Numbered from the stretch's first letter, positions 9,846 to 18,800 are shown. The stretch: 64,000 nt of DNA from Agrobacterium vaccinii (GCF_021310995.1 NZ_CP054150.1:2108001-2172000), one strand, 5' to 3'. The notes: a model not told the origin generated them from the sequence alone. Numbers and translations: made by a program.

Positions 9846-10559
9846 ATGGCAAGCAGCCCACCCAAGCAGCCATTGGCCGAAGACGATGCAGCGCATCTGC
9901 TAATCGTCGATGATGATTCCCGTATTCGCGACCTGCTCCAGCGTTTTCTGGGTGACAAGGGCTACCGCATCACCGCTGCCGCAGACGCAGCAGAGGCGCG
10001 CCGGAAGATGGAGGGAATCCGCTTCGATCTCCTCATTCTCGATGTCATGATGCCCGGTGAGAACGGCCTGTCTCTGACGAAATCCTTAAACGAAAACAAA
10101 TCCGTACCCGTCATTCTTCTCACCGCCCGTTCGGAAGCCGATGCGCGGATCGCCGGGCTCGAGGCGGGCGCGGATGATTATCTGGCAAAGCCTTTCGACC
10201 CGCGGGAACTGGTGCTGCGCATCAACAATATTCTGCGCCGCAACGCCTCCCCTGACACACCGAAGATCGAGCAGATCATTTTCGGACCTTATAATTTCTC
10301 TGTGCCCCGCAAGGAATTGCGGCGCGGGGCGGAGATCATCCGCCTGACGGATCGCGAGCAGGACATCATGCTGCTGTTTGCGCTGCGTGCAGGCGACACC
10401 ATTCCCCGCCATGAGTTGGTGGATGCCGAAGCGGATGTAGGTGAACGCACCATCGACGTGCAGATCAACCGGCTGCGTCGCAAGATCGAAGACGATCCGG
10501 CCAACCCCGTCTACTTGCAGACGGTACGCGGCATCGGTTACCGTCTGAGTGTCGATTGA
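9846..10559 (+). CDS. petR: OmpR-family response regulator, PetR-like
   Basis: 237 residues: a receiver domain (16-130) with the acidic pair in IVDDDSR, phosphoacceptor D66 in LILDVMMPG and the LAKPFDP lysine, then an OmpR/PhoB winged helix (140-235) ending in QTVRGIGYRL. The ATG at 9846 has GGAGG in the end of the MarR gene. The stop-to-start gap is one base, which suggests coupled translation. The histidine kinase follows after 19 bases and is the likely phosphodonor. It resembles PetR of other alphaproteobacteria. The regulated genes cannot be told from this sequence. Confidence 0.85.
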   Translation: MASSPPKQPLAEDDAAHLLIVDDDSRIRDLLQRFLGDKGYRITAAADAAEARRKMEGIRFDLLILDVMMPGENGLSLTKSLNENKSVPVILLTARSEADARIAGLEAGADDYLAKPFDPRELVLRINNILRRNASPDTPKIEQIIFGPYNFSVPRKELRRGAEIIRLTDREQDIMLLFALRAGDTIPRHELVDAEADVGERTIDVQINRLRRKIEDDPANPVYLQTVRGIGYRLSVD

Positions 10560-10578
10560 AAGCCTGTAGGGCGATACC

Positions 10579-11958
10579 ATGGCAAGCCTCGATTTCATGA
10601 CTGTGGCGAGAAACAGTGCCCCCGCACGGGCCTGGCGCTTTTTCACGCGCTGGCTGCGGCACTGGTTGCCAACGGGGCTCTACACCCGCTCGCTTCTCAT
10701 CATCATTCTGCCCATGGTGCTGTTGCAGGTCGTCGTCGCTGCCGTGTTCATGGAGCGCCACTGGCAGATGGTGACAGAACGCCTGTCCGCCGCCGTCACC
10801 CGCGACATCGCCGCTGTCATCGAATTGCTGGAGACAGACCCAGAAGAGGACGATTACCAGCGCGTTATCCGCATTGCTCGCGAACGTCTCGACCTCAGCA
10901 TCTATATCGAGCCGAAAACGCCACTGCCGGAACCGCGCGCGCAGCCGTTTTTCTCCATCCTCGACACCATTCTCGCCGACCAGATCCAGCAGCAGATCGG
11001 TAGGCCATTCTGGCTGGATACATTCGGCAACGGCGCGCTCGTCGAAATCCGCATTCAACTTGATAACAAGACCCTGCGCGTCTTTACCCGCCGCAGCCAG
11101 GCCTATGCCTCCAACACCCATATCTTTCTGGTCTGGATGGGCGGCGCTTCGCTGGTGCTGCTGGGCATATCCATCCTGTTCTTGCGCGGACAGATCAGAC
11201 CTATTCTGGCGCTGGCAAAGGCCGCCGAGAGCTTCGGTCGTGGACAGAAAATCACCGCCTATTCCCCCCGTGGTGCAGATGAAGTCCGCCGCGCCGGTCT
11301 GGCCTTCATCCTGATGCGAGAACGCATCGAGCGCCAGATGGAACAGCGCACCGCCATGCTGAATGGCGTCAGCCACGATTTGCGGACCATTCTCACCCGC
11401 TTCAAGCTGCAACTGGCACTGGCGGGAGACAACCCTGACCTGGAGGGGTTGGACAAGGATGTCGACGACATGCAGTCCATGTTGGAAGCCTATCTCGCCT
11501 TTGCGCGGGACGATGCCGAAGAGGCGATTGGCAAGCTGGAACTGGCCCCTCTGTTCGCTCGCTTTTCCAGCGACTACCAGATGTGCGGCAAAACCTGCAC
11601 CTACACCCTGAACGGCGTGGACGAGTTGTCGGTGAGACCAAACGCTTTCGCCCGCTTGATCGGCAATCTGGCTGCAAACGCCCATCGTTATGCCAGCACG
11701 CTCAACATCGAAGCGCATCGCGCCCCGAAATCGATCACGCTTGTTTTCGATGATGATGGGCCCGGCATACCGGAAGCATCCCGTGAAGACGTCTTTAAAC
11801 CGTTCTACCGTCTGGACGAGGCGCGTAACCTCAACGCATCCGGCACCGGCCTTGGCCTGTCCATCGTGCGCGATATCGCCAGAAGCCATGGTGGGGATGT
11901 GACGCTGGATGACAGCCCGCTGGGTGGATTGCGTGTCATCGTGAAAATTCCGGCTTGA
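10579..11958 (+). CDS. Membrane sensor histidine kinase (EnvZ-like)
   Basis: 459 residues. TM1 is at about 34-57 (SLLIIILPMVLLQVVVAAVF), a periplasmic loop runs from 60 to 185, TM2 is at about 186-207 and a HAMP domain at 208-255. The H-box is GVSHDLRTILTR with H266. The HATPase domain contains NLAANAHRY (N box), FDDDGPGIP (G1) and GTGLGLSIV (G2). This matches EnvZ-type kinases that pair with OmpR-family regulators. It lies 19 bases after the regulator and is almost certainly its partner. The signal is unknown. The periplasmic region shows no domain I recognise. Confidence 0.9.
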   Translation: MASLDFMTVARNSAPARAWRFFTRWLRHWLPTGLYTRSLLIIILPMVLLQVVVAAVFMERHWQMVTERLSAAVTRDIAAVIELLETDPEEDDYQRVIRIARERLDLSIYIEPKTPLPEPRAQPFFSILDTILADQIQQQIGRPFWLDTFGNGALVEIRIQLDNKTLRVFTRRSQAYASNTHIFLVWMGGASLVLLGISILFLRGQIRPILALAKAAESFGRGQKITAYSPRGADEVRRAGLAFILMRERIERQMEQRTAMLNGVSHDLRTILTRFKLQLALAGDNPDLEGLDKDVDDMQSMLEAYLAFARDDAEEAIGKLELAPLFARFSSDYQMCGKTCTYTLNGVDELSVRPNAFARLIGNLAANAHRYASTLNIEAHRAPKSITLVFDDDGPGIPEASREDVFKPFYRLDEARNLNASGTGLGLSIVRDIARSHGGDVTLDDSPLGGLRVIVKIPA

Positions 11959-11977
11959 ACTGATCGAGCAAGCCCGA

Positions 11978-12319
11978 TCAGCACATTTTCATGCCGTTGG
12001 GAACGCCCTGCTCCACACCGGCGAGCACGATGTCGCCATTGCCGTCCGCAAAGCCCAGCGTCAGCACTTCGGAGCGGAAGGGCCCGATCTGGCGCGGCGG
12101 GAAATTGACGACGGCGAGCACCTGTCGTCCCACCAGCGTGTCCAGCGTATAGTGAACGGTGATCTGCGCCGATGATTTCTTGACGCCAATGTCTGCGCCG
12201 AAATCTATTCTGATCTTGAAGGCTGGCTTGCGCGCCTCTGGAAAGGCTTCAGCTTCGATGATGGTGCCAACACGGATATCGACCTTCTCGAAATCGGCAT
12301 AGCTGATGTCTGCGCTCAT
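11978..12319 (-). CDS. csaA: CsaA-type tRNA-binding / chaperone protein
   Basis: 113 residues forming one tRNA-binding OB domain of the CsaA/Arc1p/EMAP-II class. Family marks are DFEKVDIRVGTI near the N-terminus, KSSAQIT, and the C-terminal block VVNFPPRQIGPFRSEVLTLG. CsaA proteins bind tRNA and have been linked to protein export as chaperones. The ATG at 12319 has GGGAGAG upstream. It is the last gene of the minus-strand run YbjN-proC-csaA. Confidence 0.88.
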   Translation of the reverse strand: MSADISYADFEKVDIRVGTIIEAEAFPEARKPAFKIRIDFGADIGVKKSSAQITVHYTLDTLVGRQVLAVVNFPPRQIGPFRSEVLTLGFADGNGDIVLAGVEQGVPNGMKMC

Positions 12320-12348
12320 CGTCGGCTCTCCCTGATCTTCAGCTGGCG

Positions 12349-13167
12349 CTAGACGGCCAGCTCTTCCGCGCGCAGTCTGGCAGCGGCAATCGCCTTGTCG
12401 AACAGCGGCTGCATGCCATTGTCATCCATAAGGACTGACAGGGCAGCCGCCGTCGTGCCGCCCGGTGACGTCACGTTTTTGCGCAGGCGCGAGGCGTCCT
12501 CGGGGGACTGGTGAAGCAATTCCCCAGCCCCCGCGACGGTTTCCCGAGCAAGACGCATGGCGAGGTCCGCCGGCAAGCCGCATTTGCGACCCGCCTCCGC
12601 CATGCACTCCACGAGATAGAAAACATAGGCAGGTCCACTGCCGGACAAGGCGGTAACAGCGTCGATATCGCCTTCCGTCGCAACCCATTCGACAGGGCCG
12701 CTGACTTTCAGCAGGGTTTCGACCAATAAGCGCTGCTCTTCGCTCACTGCATCATTAGCATAGGCACCGGTCACGCCACGCCCGACCATGGCAGGCGTAT
12801 TGGGCATGGCACGAATGGCCGCAGACTTGCCGAGAGCCGCCTCGATGCCGGACAGCGTCTTGCCCGCAGCAATGGAGACGACCACGGTCTGTGGCCCCAC
12901 CAGTGCCTTCAGCGGCGGCAGAACGACGTCCATCAATTGCGGTTTGACAGCGAGAAACAGAATGCTCGCCGTCACGTCCTGCGGTGCAGCCGTCAGATGT
13001 GTTGCGCCAGCTTCCGATATCATCGCCATCATGGCGTCAGATGGGCCGGGATCGACGACGATGATCGAGGAGCCTGCAACGCCTTTCTTCAACCAACCGG
13101 CAAGCAGGGCGCCGCCCATGTTGCCAGCACCGACGAGAACAAGCGGACCCGATGCGAGCGACACCAT
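12349..13167 (-). CDS. proC: Pyrroline-5-carboxylate reductase
   Basis: 272 residues. It reduces 1-pyrroline-5-carboxylate to proline with NAD(P)H, the last step of proline synthesis in the cytosol. An N-terminal Rossmann motif VGAGNMGGALLAGW is followed by AVKPQLM, IRAMPNTPAMVGRGVT and the family signature SGSGPAYVF ... SPGGTTAAALSVL in the dimerisation domain. The length is standard. The start lies three bases after the YbjN gene's stop with GAGAGG in the junction, so the two are coupled. csaA follows 29 bases on. Confidence 0.95.
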   Translation of the reverse strand: MVSLASGPLVLVGAGNMGGALLAGWLKKGVAGSSIIVVDPGPSDAMMAMISEAGATHLTAAPQDVTASILFLAVKPQLMDVVLPPLKALVGPQTVVVSIAAGKTLSGIEAALGKSAAIRAMPNTPAMVGRGVTGAYANDAVSEEQRLLVETLLKVSGPVEWVATEGDIDAVTALSGSGPAYVFYLVECMAEAGRKCGLPADLAMRLARETVAGAGELLHQSPEDASRLRKNVTSPGGTTAAALSVLMDDNGMQPLFDKAIAAARLRAEELAV

Positions 13168-13170
13168 GGC

Positions 13171-13671
13171 TCAGGCCTCTCCGACGGTTTCGAAGAGCGC
13201 AGCTTCCATCGCAGCCTTGGCTTCCATGCCGGACCAGACGACGAACTGGAACGCCTGGAAATACTGTTCGCAGGCTTCGAGAGCGCTGGAAAGGAGAACT
13301 TCCACCTGCTGGTTGGTAGGCTCGGCACCGCCTGCCAGCAAAAGCGACTGACGGAAAATGATCACATCCTCCTGACGCCATAGATCGAAATGACCCATCA
13401 GCGTCTGGCCGTTGACCTGCGCCAAGAGACGGATGACTTCGTTGACGCGGTGATCGGGGATCTTGATATCGAAAGCGCAGGCGAGATGCAGCGCTTCGAA
13501 CTGTTCCATCCATGAAAACGACACATGGTAATCGGCCCAACGGCCTTCGACCGTCATGGCAATTTCATCTTCGCCGGAGCGTTCGAACGACCAGTCGTTG
13601 GACGCGGCAACGAACTCGATCATATCGACCGGGTTGGAGTAACGCTCGACTTCAAATTCCATTAGGCTCAT
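13171..13671 (-). CDS. YbjN-domain protein
   Basis: 166 residues with the YbjN fold: EVERYSNPVDMIEFVAASNDWSFERSGEDE at the start (interrupted here only by normal loops), then FDIKIPDHRVNEVIRLLAQVN and LLLAGGAEPTNQQVEVLL. YbjN proteins are soluble, related in fold to type III secretion chaperones and of uncertain role. They may help fold or stabilise partners. The start at 13671 has AGAAGG upstream. It is the first gene of the YbjN-proC-csaA unit, an order common in rhizobia as far as I recall. Confidence 0.8.
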   Translation of the reverse strand: MSLMEFEVERYSNPVDMIEFVAASNDWSFERSGEDEIAMTVEGRWADYHVSFSWMEQFEALHLACAFDIKIPDHRVNEVIRLLAQVNGQTLMGHFDLWRQEDVIIFRQSLLLAGGAEPTNQQVEVLLSSALEACEQYFQAFQFVVWSGMEAKAAMEAALFETVGEA

Positions 13672-14065
13672 ACGGCACCTTCTCAGCCGGAAATGAATGT
13701 TCTGTTTCGCACGCAAAGGCACAAAAACGCACACGCAATTGCCGGGTTACAAATTCTTACGGATGATGCCCGACGCCGCCAGAATAACGCAGTGAACCTG
13801 TCTGGAGCTTACGGAGTTCGTTTCGAATCATCATGTAAAATCAGTGTATAACGAGCGAGTCCCCGCGCCACCCCCAGCGCCCTGATTTTGCAATCAGAAC
13901 TGTGTATATCTCCTGCGACGAAACCTCAGTTGTGAGTCATAACTGACTCTGCCAATTGTGTTTTTCGGGTGTTTCCACAGACGTTAAAAAAAACTGAATG
14001 AAATCGCTTGCTTACCCCCGGCGAATCCCCACTGCGGTGCAAACTGCTTCGAAATGATACAAAAA
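13672..14065. other. 394-base intergenic region without a gene
   Basis: No coding potential is seen. It must hold the promoter of the YbjN-proC-csaA unit (minus strand). Two small perfect hairpins are present: CTGATT-TTGC-AATCAG at 13882-13897 and GAGTCA-TAAC-TGACTC at 13934-13949. Either may be a regulator site or part of a short RNA. Confidence 0.4.
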
Positions 14066-14098
14066 CGAAAAATGCCGGACCTTGGGGAAGGCCCGGCA
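14066..14098 (-). terminator. Intrinsic terminator after the ubiK gene
   Basis: Read on the minus strand: TGCCGGGCCTT, CCCC loop, AAGGTCCGGCA, then TTTTT. The stem is 11 base pairs with one G-T wobble, 25 bases after the stop of the ubiK gene. Confidence 0.9.
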
Positions 14099-14123
14099 CC
14101 AGAATCAAACACGTCAAACTGGC

Positions 14124-14387
14124 TCAGGAAGCAGTTGTCGAAGACTTCGCTTCGAGTGCTTCGATGCGCGCGCGCAATGCATCGTTTTCGTCGCGGGCCT
14201 GAATGGCCATTTCGCGCACGGCTTCGAATTCCTCGCGCTTCACCAGATCGAGGCTGTTCAGCCAACGCTCTGCTTGAGCATGAAAAGCCTGCTCCACTTC
14301 CTTGCGCATGCCTTGGGCTGCGCCCGCAGCATCCGTCATAAGCTTTGCGAATTCATCGAAAATACGGTTGGTTCCTGTCGTACTCAT
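14124..14387 (-). CDS. ubiK: UbiK/YqiC (BMFP) family accessory factor
   Basis: 87 residues, mostly helical. An N-terminal amphipathic helix (NRIFDEFAKLMTDAAGAAQG) is followed by a C-terminal coiled coil (REEFEAVREMAIQARDEN ... ALRARIEALE). This is the BMFP/YqiC layout. YqiC (UbiK) forms trimers, binds membranes and assists aerobic ubiquinone synthesis in enterobacteria. The same role here is inference. The start ATG overlaps the stop of an upstream 60-codon frame (ATGA). A strong terminator follows. Confidence 0.85.
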   Translation of the reverse strand: MSTTGTNRIFDEFAKLMTDAAGAAQGMRKEVEQAFHAQAERWLNSLDLVKREEFEAVREMAIQARDENDALRARIEALEAKSSTTAS

Positions 14388-14566
14388 GGTGCGATGTCCT
14401 CGTCAGTATCGGGAAAGGCCAGACGCCTTTTCGGTCCATGGCTTTCAGGTAGGCACTCGCCCGCCACGTTGCAAGCAAAATAAGGAACCACCCGCGCGGC
14501 CAGCGATTTCACAGCGTCACGATGCCGCCGAAGAATCGCCTTGACCGCACCCTTTTCAGTCGCCAT
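14384..14566 (-). CDS. Possible 60-residue protein coupled to ubiK
   Basis: The frame starts at an ATG (14564-14566) with GGAG ten bases upstream and ends in an ATGA overlap with the ubiK start, an arrangement that suggests translational coupling. The product is basic at the N-terminus (KAILRRHRDAVKSLAARV) and has two cysteines. I recognise no family. It could also be non-coding leader of ubiK. Confidence 0.4.
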   Translation of the reverse strand: MATEKGAVKAILRRHRDAVKSLAARVVPYFACNVAGECLPESHGPKRRLAFPDTDEDIAP

Positions 14567-14693
14567 TTTCCCGCTCCGGGAAAAGAATGATTGAGATATC
14601 CAATTCTTAAACGAGCGCTCTTAAGTTCCTCGCCCTCAACGCAATGACAATGGATGACGCGATTTGTTTGGACCCCTCGCCCAGTTTTCGATC

Positions 14694-15515
14694 ATGCCCT
14701 TCCCGAACATCGATCCGGTAGCGTTCAATCTTGGGCCGCTGCCCATCCACTGGTACGGCATCGCCTATGTCATCGGCATCATGCTGGGCTGGTATTATGC
14801 CCGCAAGGTGAGCCTGACGGATCGCCTGTGGCCCGGCAATGCATCACCCGTCACGCCTGTGCATCTCGATGACTTCATCGTCTGGGCTGCCGCTGGCATC
14901 ATTCTGGGCGGGCGCATCGGCTATATCCTGTTTTACGACATGGCCGCCGTGGTCGAAAACCCTGTCAGAGCCTTGCAGATATGGAATGGCGGCATGTCGT
15001 TCCATGGCGGTTTGATCGGCACGACCATCGCCATGATCCTGTTTGCGCGCCGCAATGCCATTCCCGTCTGGAGCATGTTCGACATCATCGCCGCCGTTGC
15101 CCCGCTCGGCCTGTTTTTCGGTCGTATCGCCAATTTCATCAATGGCGAGTTGTGGGGCAGACTGACGGATGTGCCGTGGGCGGTGGTGTTTCCCACGGGT
15201 GGACCGTTTCCGCGCCACCCCAGCCAGCTTTACGAAGCGGGCTTGGAAGGCATCATATTGCTGATCGTGCTCGCCGTTCTTATCTATGGATTCAATGCGC
15301 TGAAAAGTCCCGGCACCGTGACGGGCGTTTTCGTATGCGGCTATGCGCTTTCCAGAATCTTCGTGGAATTCTTCCGCGAGCCGGATGCGCAGATCGGCTA
15401 TCTTGCAGGAAATTGGCTGACCATGGGCATGGTCCTTTCAACGCCCATGTTCCTCCTCGGCGTTTGGGCAGTTCTACGCGCGCGCCGCGCCGTGGCAACA
15501 GAGACAATCGGGTAA
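14694..15515 (+). CDS. lgt: Prolipoprotein diacylglyceryl transferase
   Basis: About 273 residues with seven membrane helices. Lgt moves the diacylglyceryl group from phosphatidylglycerol to the lipobox cysteine of prolipoproteins in the inner membrane. Visible family marks are PNIDPVAF and [10 protein letters not shown] at the N-terminus, [10 protein letters not shown], the catalytic-loop segment [11 protein letters not shown], the signature [14 protein letters not shown], and [13 protein letters not shown] give the ATG at 14694. A TTG at 14664 would add ten residues and is also possible. midA starts six bases after the stop, so the two are in one operon. Confidence 0.95.
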   Translation: MPFPNIDPVAFNLGPLPIHWYGIAYVIGIMLGWYYARKVSLTDRLWPGNASPVTPVHLDDFIVWAAAGIILGGRIGYILFYDMAAVVENPVRALQIWNGGMSFHGGLIGTTIAMILFARRNAIPVWSMFDIIAAVAPLGLFFGRIANFINGELWGRLTDVPWAVVFPTGGPFPRHPSQLYEAGLEGIILLIVLAVLIYGFNALKSPGTVTGVFVCGYALSRIFVEFFREPDAQIGYLAGNWLTMGMVLSTPMFLLGVWAVLRARRAVATETIG

Positions 15516-15521
15516 CACACC

Positions 15522-16622
15522 ATGCCGACACCGCTCGCACGTCGCATCAAATCCATCATCCGTCTCAACGGCCCTATGAGCGTGACCGATTTCTTTTCGC
15601 TGTGCCTGGCAGACCCTGAACACGGCTATTACAAGACACGACAGCCCTTCGGCCGCACCGGCGATTTCGTGACCGCACCGGAAGTTAGCCAGTTGTTTGG
15701 CGAAATGCTGGGCGTCTTCATCGTACACGCATGGCAAAGGCATGGCACGCTGGCCAACGCACGGCTGGTGGAAATCGGCCCGGGCCGTGGCACCATGATG
15801 GCCGATATGCTGCGGGTGATCCAGCGCATCGCACCGCCGCTCTATGAGAGCATGACGGTGCATCTGATTGAAACCAGCCCGCGCCTGACGGAAACCCAGC
15901 AGCAGACGCTGGCCAGCCACGGGACTAAGATTTCCTGGCACGACAGTTTCGATGACGTGCCACCCGGCTTTCTGCTCATTGCCGCCAATGAGCTGTTCGA
16001 CGCCATTCCCATCCGCCAGTTCGTCAAGACGCCGCAAGGCTTTCGAGAGCGCGTGGTGGCGATGGATGCGCAGGACGAGCTGATCTTCACGACCGGTCTT
16101 GCCAGCATCGACCCGGAGCTTCTGCCACCCTTCCCCGAAAAGCAGCCCATCGGCACGATCTTCGAATATTCCCCTGCTCGCGAGGCCGTGATGGCAGCGC
16201 TGTCGCAGGCGCTGAAACGGAACGGCGGCACCGCTGTCATCATCGATTACGGCCACACGATTTCGGGCTTCGGCGATACGTTGCAGGCGCTGCGCATGCA
16301 CGAGTTCGATCCGGTTCTGGCGCATCCCGGTCAAGCGGACCTGACCAGCCATGTGGATTTCGAAAGCCTGTCCAAAACGGCGCAAGCCAACGGCATCCAC
16401 ATCAACGGTTGCCTGCCGCAGGGTGACTTCCTTTATGGCCTCGGGCTTAAGGAACGCGCCGAGACGCTGGCAGCCAATGCGACACCCGACCAGACGCTGG
16501 AAATTGCCGAGGCCGTCAACCGGCTGGCGGGCGAAGGCGTGGGGAAAATGGGTGCGCTGTTCAAGGTGCTGGCCGTATCGGGAGCACCCGTGCATCTGCT
16601 GCCGTTCCGCGCACTGGATTGA
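15522..16622 (+). CDS. MidA/NDUFAF7-family SAM-dependent methyltransferase
   Basis: 366 residues of the MidA (COG1565) family, whose mitochondrial member NDUFAF7 methylates an arginine of complex I subunit NDUFS2. Conserved points are SVTDFFSLCLADPEHGYY at the N-terminus, GDFVTAPEVSQLFGE, the SAM-binding loop VEIGPGRGTMMAD, ANELFDAIPIRQF and the C-terminal segment EGVGKMGALFKVLAV. It acts in the cytosol. Assembly of complex I is the likely process, by homology. It begins six bases after lgt. A 146-base gap separates it from pgeF. Confidence 0.88.
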   Translation: MPTPLARRIKSIIRLNGPMSVTDFFSLCLADPEHGYYKTRQPFGRTGDFVTAPEVSQLFGEMLGVFIVHAWQRHGTLANARLVEIGPGRGTMMADMLRVIQRIAPPLYESMTVHLIETSPRLTETQQQTLASHGTKISWHDSFDDVPPGFLLIAANELFDAIPIRQFVKTPQGFRERVVAMDAQDELIFTTGLASIDPELLPPFPEKQPIGTIFEYSPAREAVMAALSQALKRNGGTAVIIDYGHTISGFGDTLQALRMHEFDPVLAHPGQADLTSHVDFESLSKTAQANGIHINGCLPQGDFLYGLGLKERAETLAANATPDQTLEIAEAVNRLAGEGVGKMGALFKVLAVSGAPVHLLPFRALD

Positions 16623-16768
16623 CATGCCCACCGGGCTTGGGCCAACATCGCGCCAAATCGAAGCAGCGAAAAGCTGCCGTCGGCACCCAAAGCGGTGCGC
16701 CTACAGGAAACACTTGCTCGCGACCGTTCGGTTGAAAATCAGCGGCATCGCCAAGGAATGACACCGTA

Positions 16769-17563
16769 ATGCAGGACGAAACGCTGCCGCTTCCCCTTCA
16801 AAGCCCGCTGCTGACCGCTTATAGCGGCAAGAGCATCCGCCACGGCTTCTTCAGCCGTCAGGGCGGCGTATCGCAAGGCATCTATCGCGGCCTGAATGTC
16901 GGCCTCGGCTCGCAGGATGTGCGCGACGCGGTTGTAGAAAACCGCACCCGCGTTTCCGCATGGTTCGGACTGCCGACAGAAAAGCTGGCGACCGTTCACC
17001 AGATACACTCACCCGACGTCGTGGTCATCGACGATAGCTATGCCGGTGACAGACCGCAGGCCGATGCGATGGTGACAGCCACACCCGGCATCGTGCTGGG
17101 CGTGCTCAGCGCAGATTGCGGACCCATTCTGTTTGCCGATGCAAATGCAGGCGTTGTAGGCGCGGCCCATGCCGGTTGGAAGGGTGCCGTCTCCGGCGTG
17201 CTGGAAAACACGATCGAGGCCATGATTGCGCTCGGCGCAAAACGCGAGGACATCGTTGCAAGCCTTGGCCCCTCCATCAGCCGCGAGCACTACGAGGTGG
17301 GGCCGGAGCGCGTCGAAAGCCTCAAGGAGATGAACCCCGGTTACGCCACCTATTTCTCACCCTCGCCCAATCCGGGCCACGCCTTTTTCGATCTCAAGCA
17401 ACTGACCATGGACCGCCTTGTGGCTGCTGGTGTGCGGGCGGACAATCTTGGTCTGTGCACCTATCCCGAGGAAAACGGTTTCTTTTCTTTCCGCCGCACC
17501 ACGCATCATCAGGAACCGGATTACGGGCGGCAGGTTTCAGCAATAGCAATTCTGGAGAACTGA
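16769..17563 (+). CDS. pgeF: PgeF/LACC1-family multicopper oxidoreductase-like protein
   Basis: 264 residues of the YfiH (PgeF) family. The zinc/active-site residues are present in TVHQIHSPD (His), LSADCGPIL (Cys) and AAHAGWKG (His). Members have been given purine nucleoside phosphorylase/adenosine deaminase activity and, as PgeF, removal of misincorporated L-serine from peptidoglycan precursors. Which role holds here is unknown. The ATG at 16769 is the first in-frame start and gives the usual N-terminus (GKSIRHGFFSRQGGVS). The downstream hydrolase starts one base after its stop. Confidence 0.9.
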   Translation: MQDETLPLPLQSPLLTAYSGKSIRHGFFSRQGGVSQGIYRGLNVGLGSQDVRDAVVENRTRVSAWFGLPTEKLATVHQIHSPDVVVIDDSYAGDRPQADAMVTATPGIVLGVLSADCGPILFADANAGVVGAAHAGWKGAVSGVLENTIEAMIALGAKREDIVASLGPSISREHYEVGPERVESLKEMNPGYATYFSPSPNPGHAFFDLKQLTMDRLVAAGVRADNLGLCTYPEENGFFSFRRTTHHQEPDYGRQVSAIAILEN

Positions 17564-17564
17564 T

Positions 17565-18716
17565 ATGGCTTTGCACTTCGACGCTGCCGAATTCGAGGCA
17601 CGCCGCGCTCGCCTGACCGAGAAAATGGCAGAAGAAAAGCTGGATGCCATTCTGCTGTTCGCACAGGAAAGCATGTATTGGCTGACCGGTTACGACACGT
17701 TCGGCTACTGCTTTTTTCAGACGCTGATTGTCAAGGCCGATGGCACCGTGACGCTGCTGACCCGCTCTGCCGATCTGCGGCAGGCGCGCCAGACATCCAA
17801 TATCGAGGACATCGTCATCTGGGTGGACCGCCTGAATGCCGACCCGACGCTCGATCTCAAAAACCTGCTGAGCGAGATGGACCTTCTTGGTTGCCGGATC
17901 GGTGTGGAATACGACACCCACGGTATGACAGGTCGCGTCGCGCGCCTGCTCGACCATCAACTCGCCAGCTTCGGCCAGATCATCGATGCATCCGGTCTCG
18001 TCGGGCAACTGCGTCTGATCAAGAGCCCGGCGGAAATCGTCCATGCCAAGCGCGCCGGGGAACTGGCCGACGATGCGCTGGATGCCGCGCTGAAAATCGT
18101 AGCGCCCGGCGCTGATGAGGCCAACATTTTGGCCGCAATGCAGGGCGCGGTCTTTGCCGGTGGCGGCGACTATCCGGCCAATGAATTCATCATCGGTTCC
18201 GGCCCAGACGCTCTGCTGTGCCGCTACAAGGCCGGACGTCGCAAGCTGGACGAGAAAGACCAGTTGACGCTGGAATGGGCTGGCGTCAGCGCGCATTACC
18301 ATGCCGCCATGATGCGCACCGTCGTGGTCGGTGAGCCGGAGTTTCGGCAAAAGGAACTCTACAATGCCTGCGCGGAAAACATCCGCGCCATCGAGGAAGT
18401 CCTGCGACCCGGCAATACGTTCGGCGATGTCTTCGACGTCCACGCCCGCATCATGGACGAGCGCGGCCTGACGCGCCACCGTCTCAACGCCTGCGGCTAC
18501 TCGCTCGGCGCGCGTTTCTCGCCGTCGTGGATGGAGCAGCAGATGTTCTATGCTGGCAACACGCAGGAAATTCTGCCTAACATGACGCTCTTCGTCCACA
18601 TGATCATCATGGACAGCGACTCAGGCATCGCCATGACGCTCGGTCAGACCTACCTGACGACCGAAGGCGCCCCGGAATCGCTCTCGCGCCACAGCCTGGA
18701 TTTGCTGACGGTTTAA
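17565..18716 (+). CDS. M24-fold (pita-bread) hydrolase lacking metal ligands
   Basis: 383 residues with the creatinase/prolidase layout: an N-terminal domain (1-145) and a pita-bread domain (150-380). The metal ligands of true M24 peptidases appear missing. The first Asp site is Glu-Trp (TLEWAG), the second reads HAAMMRT without Asp, the GHGIG histidine is CGYSLG, and the EPG glutamate position reads FVHMIIM. This resembles metal-independent relatives such as creatinase and ectoine hydrolase (DoeA). An amidino- or amidohydrolase is thus more likely than a peptidase. Its substrate is unknown. The start has GGAG eight bases upstream and is coupled to pgeF. Confidence 0.78.
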   Translation: MALHFDAAEFEARRARLTEKMAEEKLDAILLFAQESMYWLTGYDTFGYCFFQTLIVKADGTVTLLTRSADLRQARQTSNIEDIVIWVDRLNADPTLDLKNLLSEMDLLGCRIGVEYDTHGMTGRVARLLDHQLASFGQIIDASGLVGQLRLIKSPAEIVHAKRAGELADDALDAALKIVAPGADEANILAAMQGAVFAGGGDYPANEFIIGSGPDALLCRYKAGRRKLDEKDQLTLEWAGVSAHYHAAMMRTVVVGEPEFRQKELYNACAENIRAIEEVLRPGNTFGDVFDVHARIMDERGLTRHRLNACGYSLGARFSPSWMEQQMFYAGNTQEILPNMTLFVHMIIMDSDSGIAMTLGQTYLTTEGAPESLSRHSLDLLTV

Positions 18717-18800
18717 TCTGGATTTGACTCCCATCGAAGTCGAACCGTACATTGGTCGAAATGACGGTTCGGCGGGAGACATCATGAGGGGACATCCGGC

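Noticed and set aside
10465..11889. A 474-codon minus-strand frame opposite the histidine kinase
   Set aside because: The plus strand carries the kinase with H-box and ATPase motifs. The minus-strand product is His/Gln/Gly-rich noise.
13926..14117. A 63-codon minus-strand frame
   Set aside because: It runs through the terminator of the ubiK gene and has no ribosome binding site.
14606..14625. Inverted TTAA pair with a ten-base spacer before lgt
   Set aside because: It resembles a CtrA site, but the spacer is ten rather than seven bases, so I did not call it.
15474..16631. A 385-codon minus-strand frame opposite the MidA-family gene
   Set aside because: The SAM-binding loop and other family motifs lie on the plus strand. 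This is an antisense shadow.
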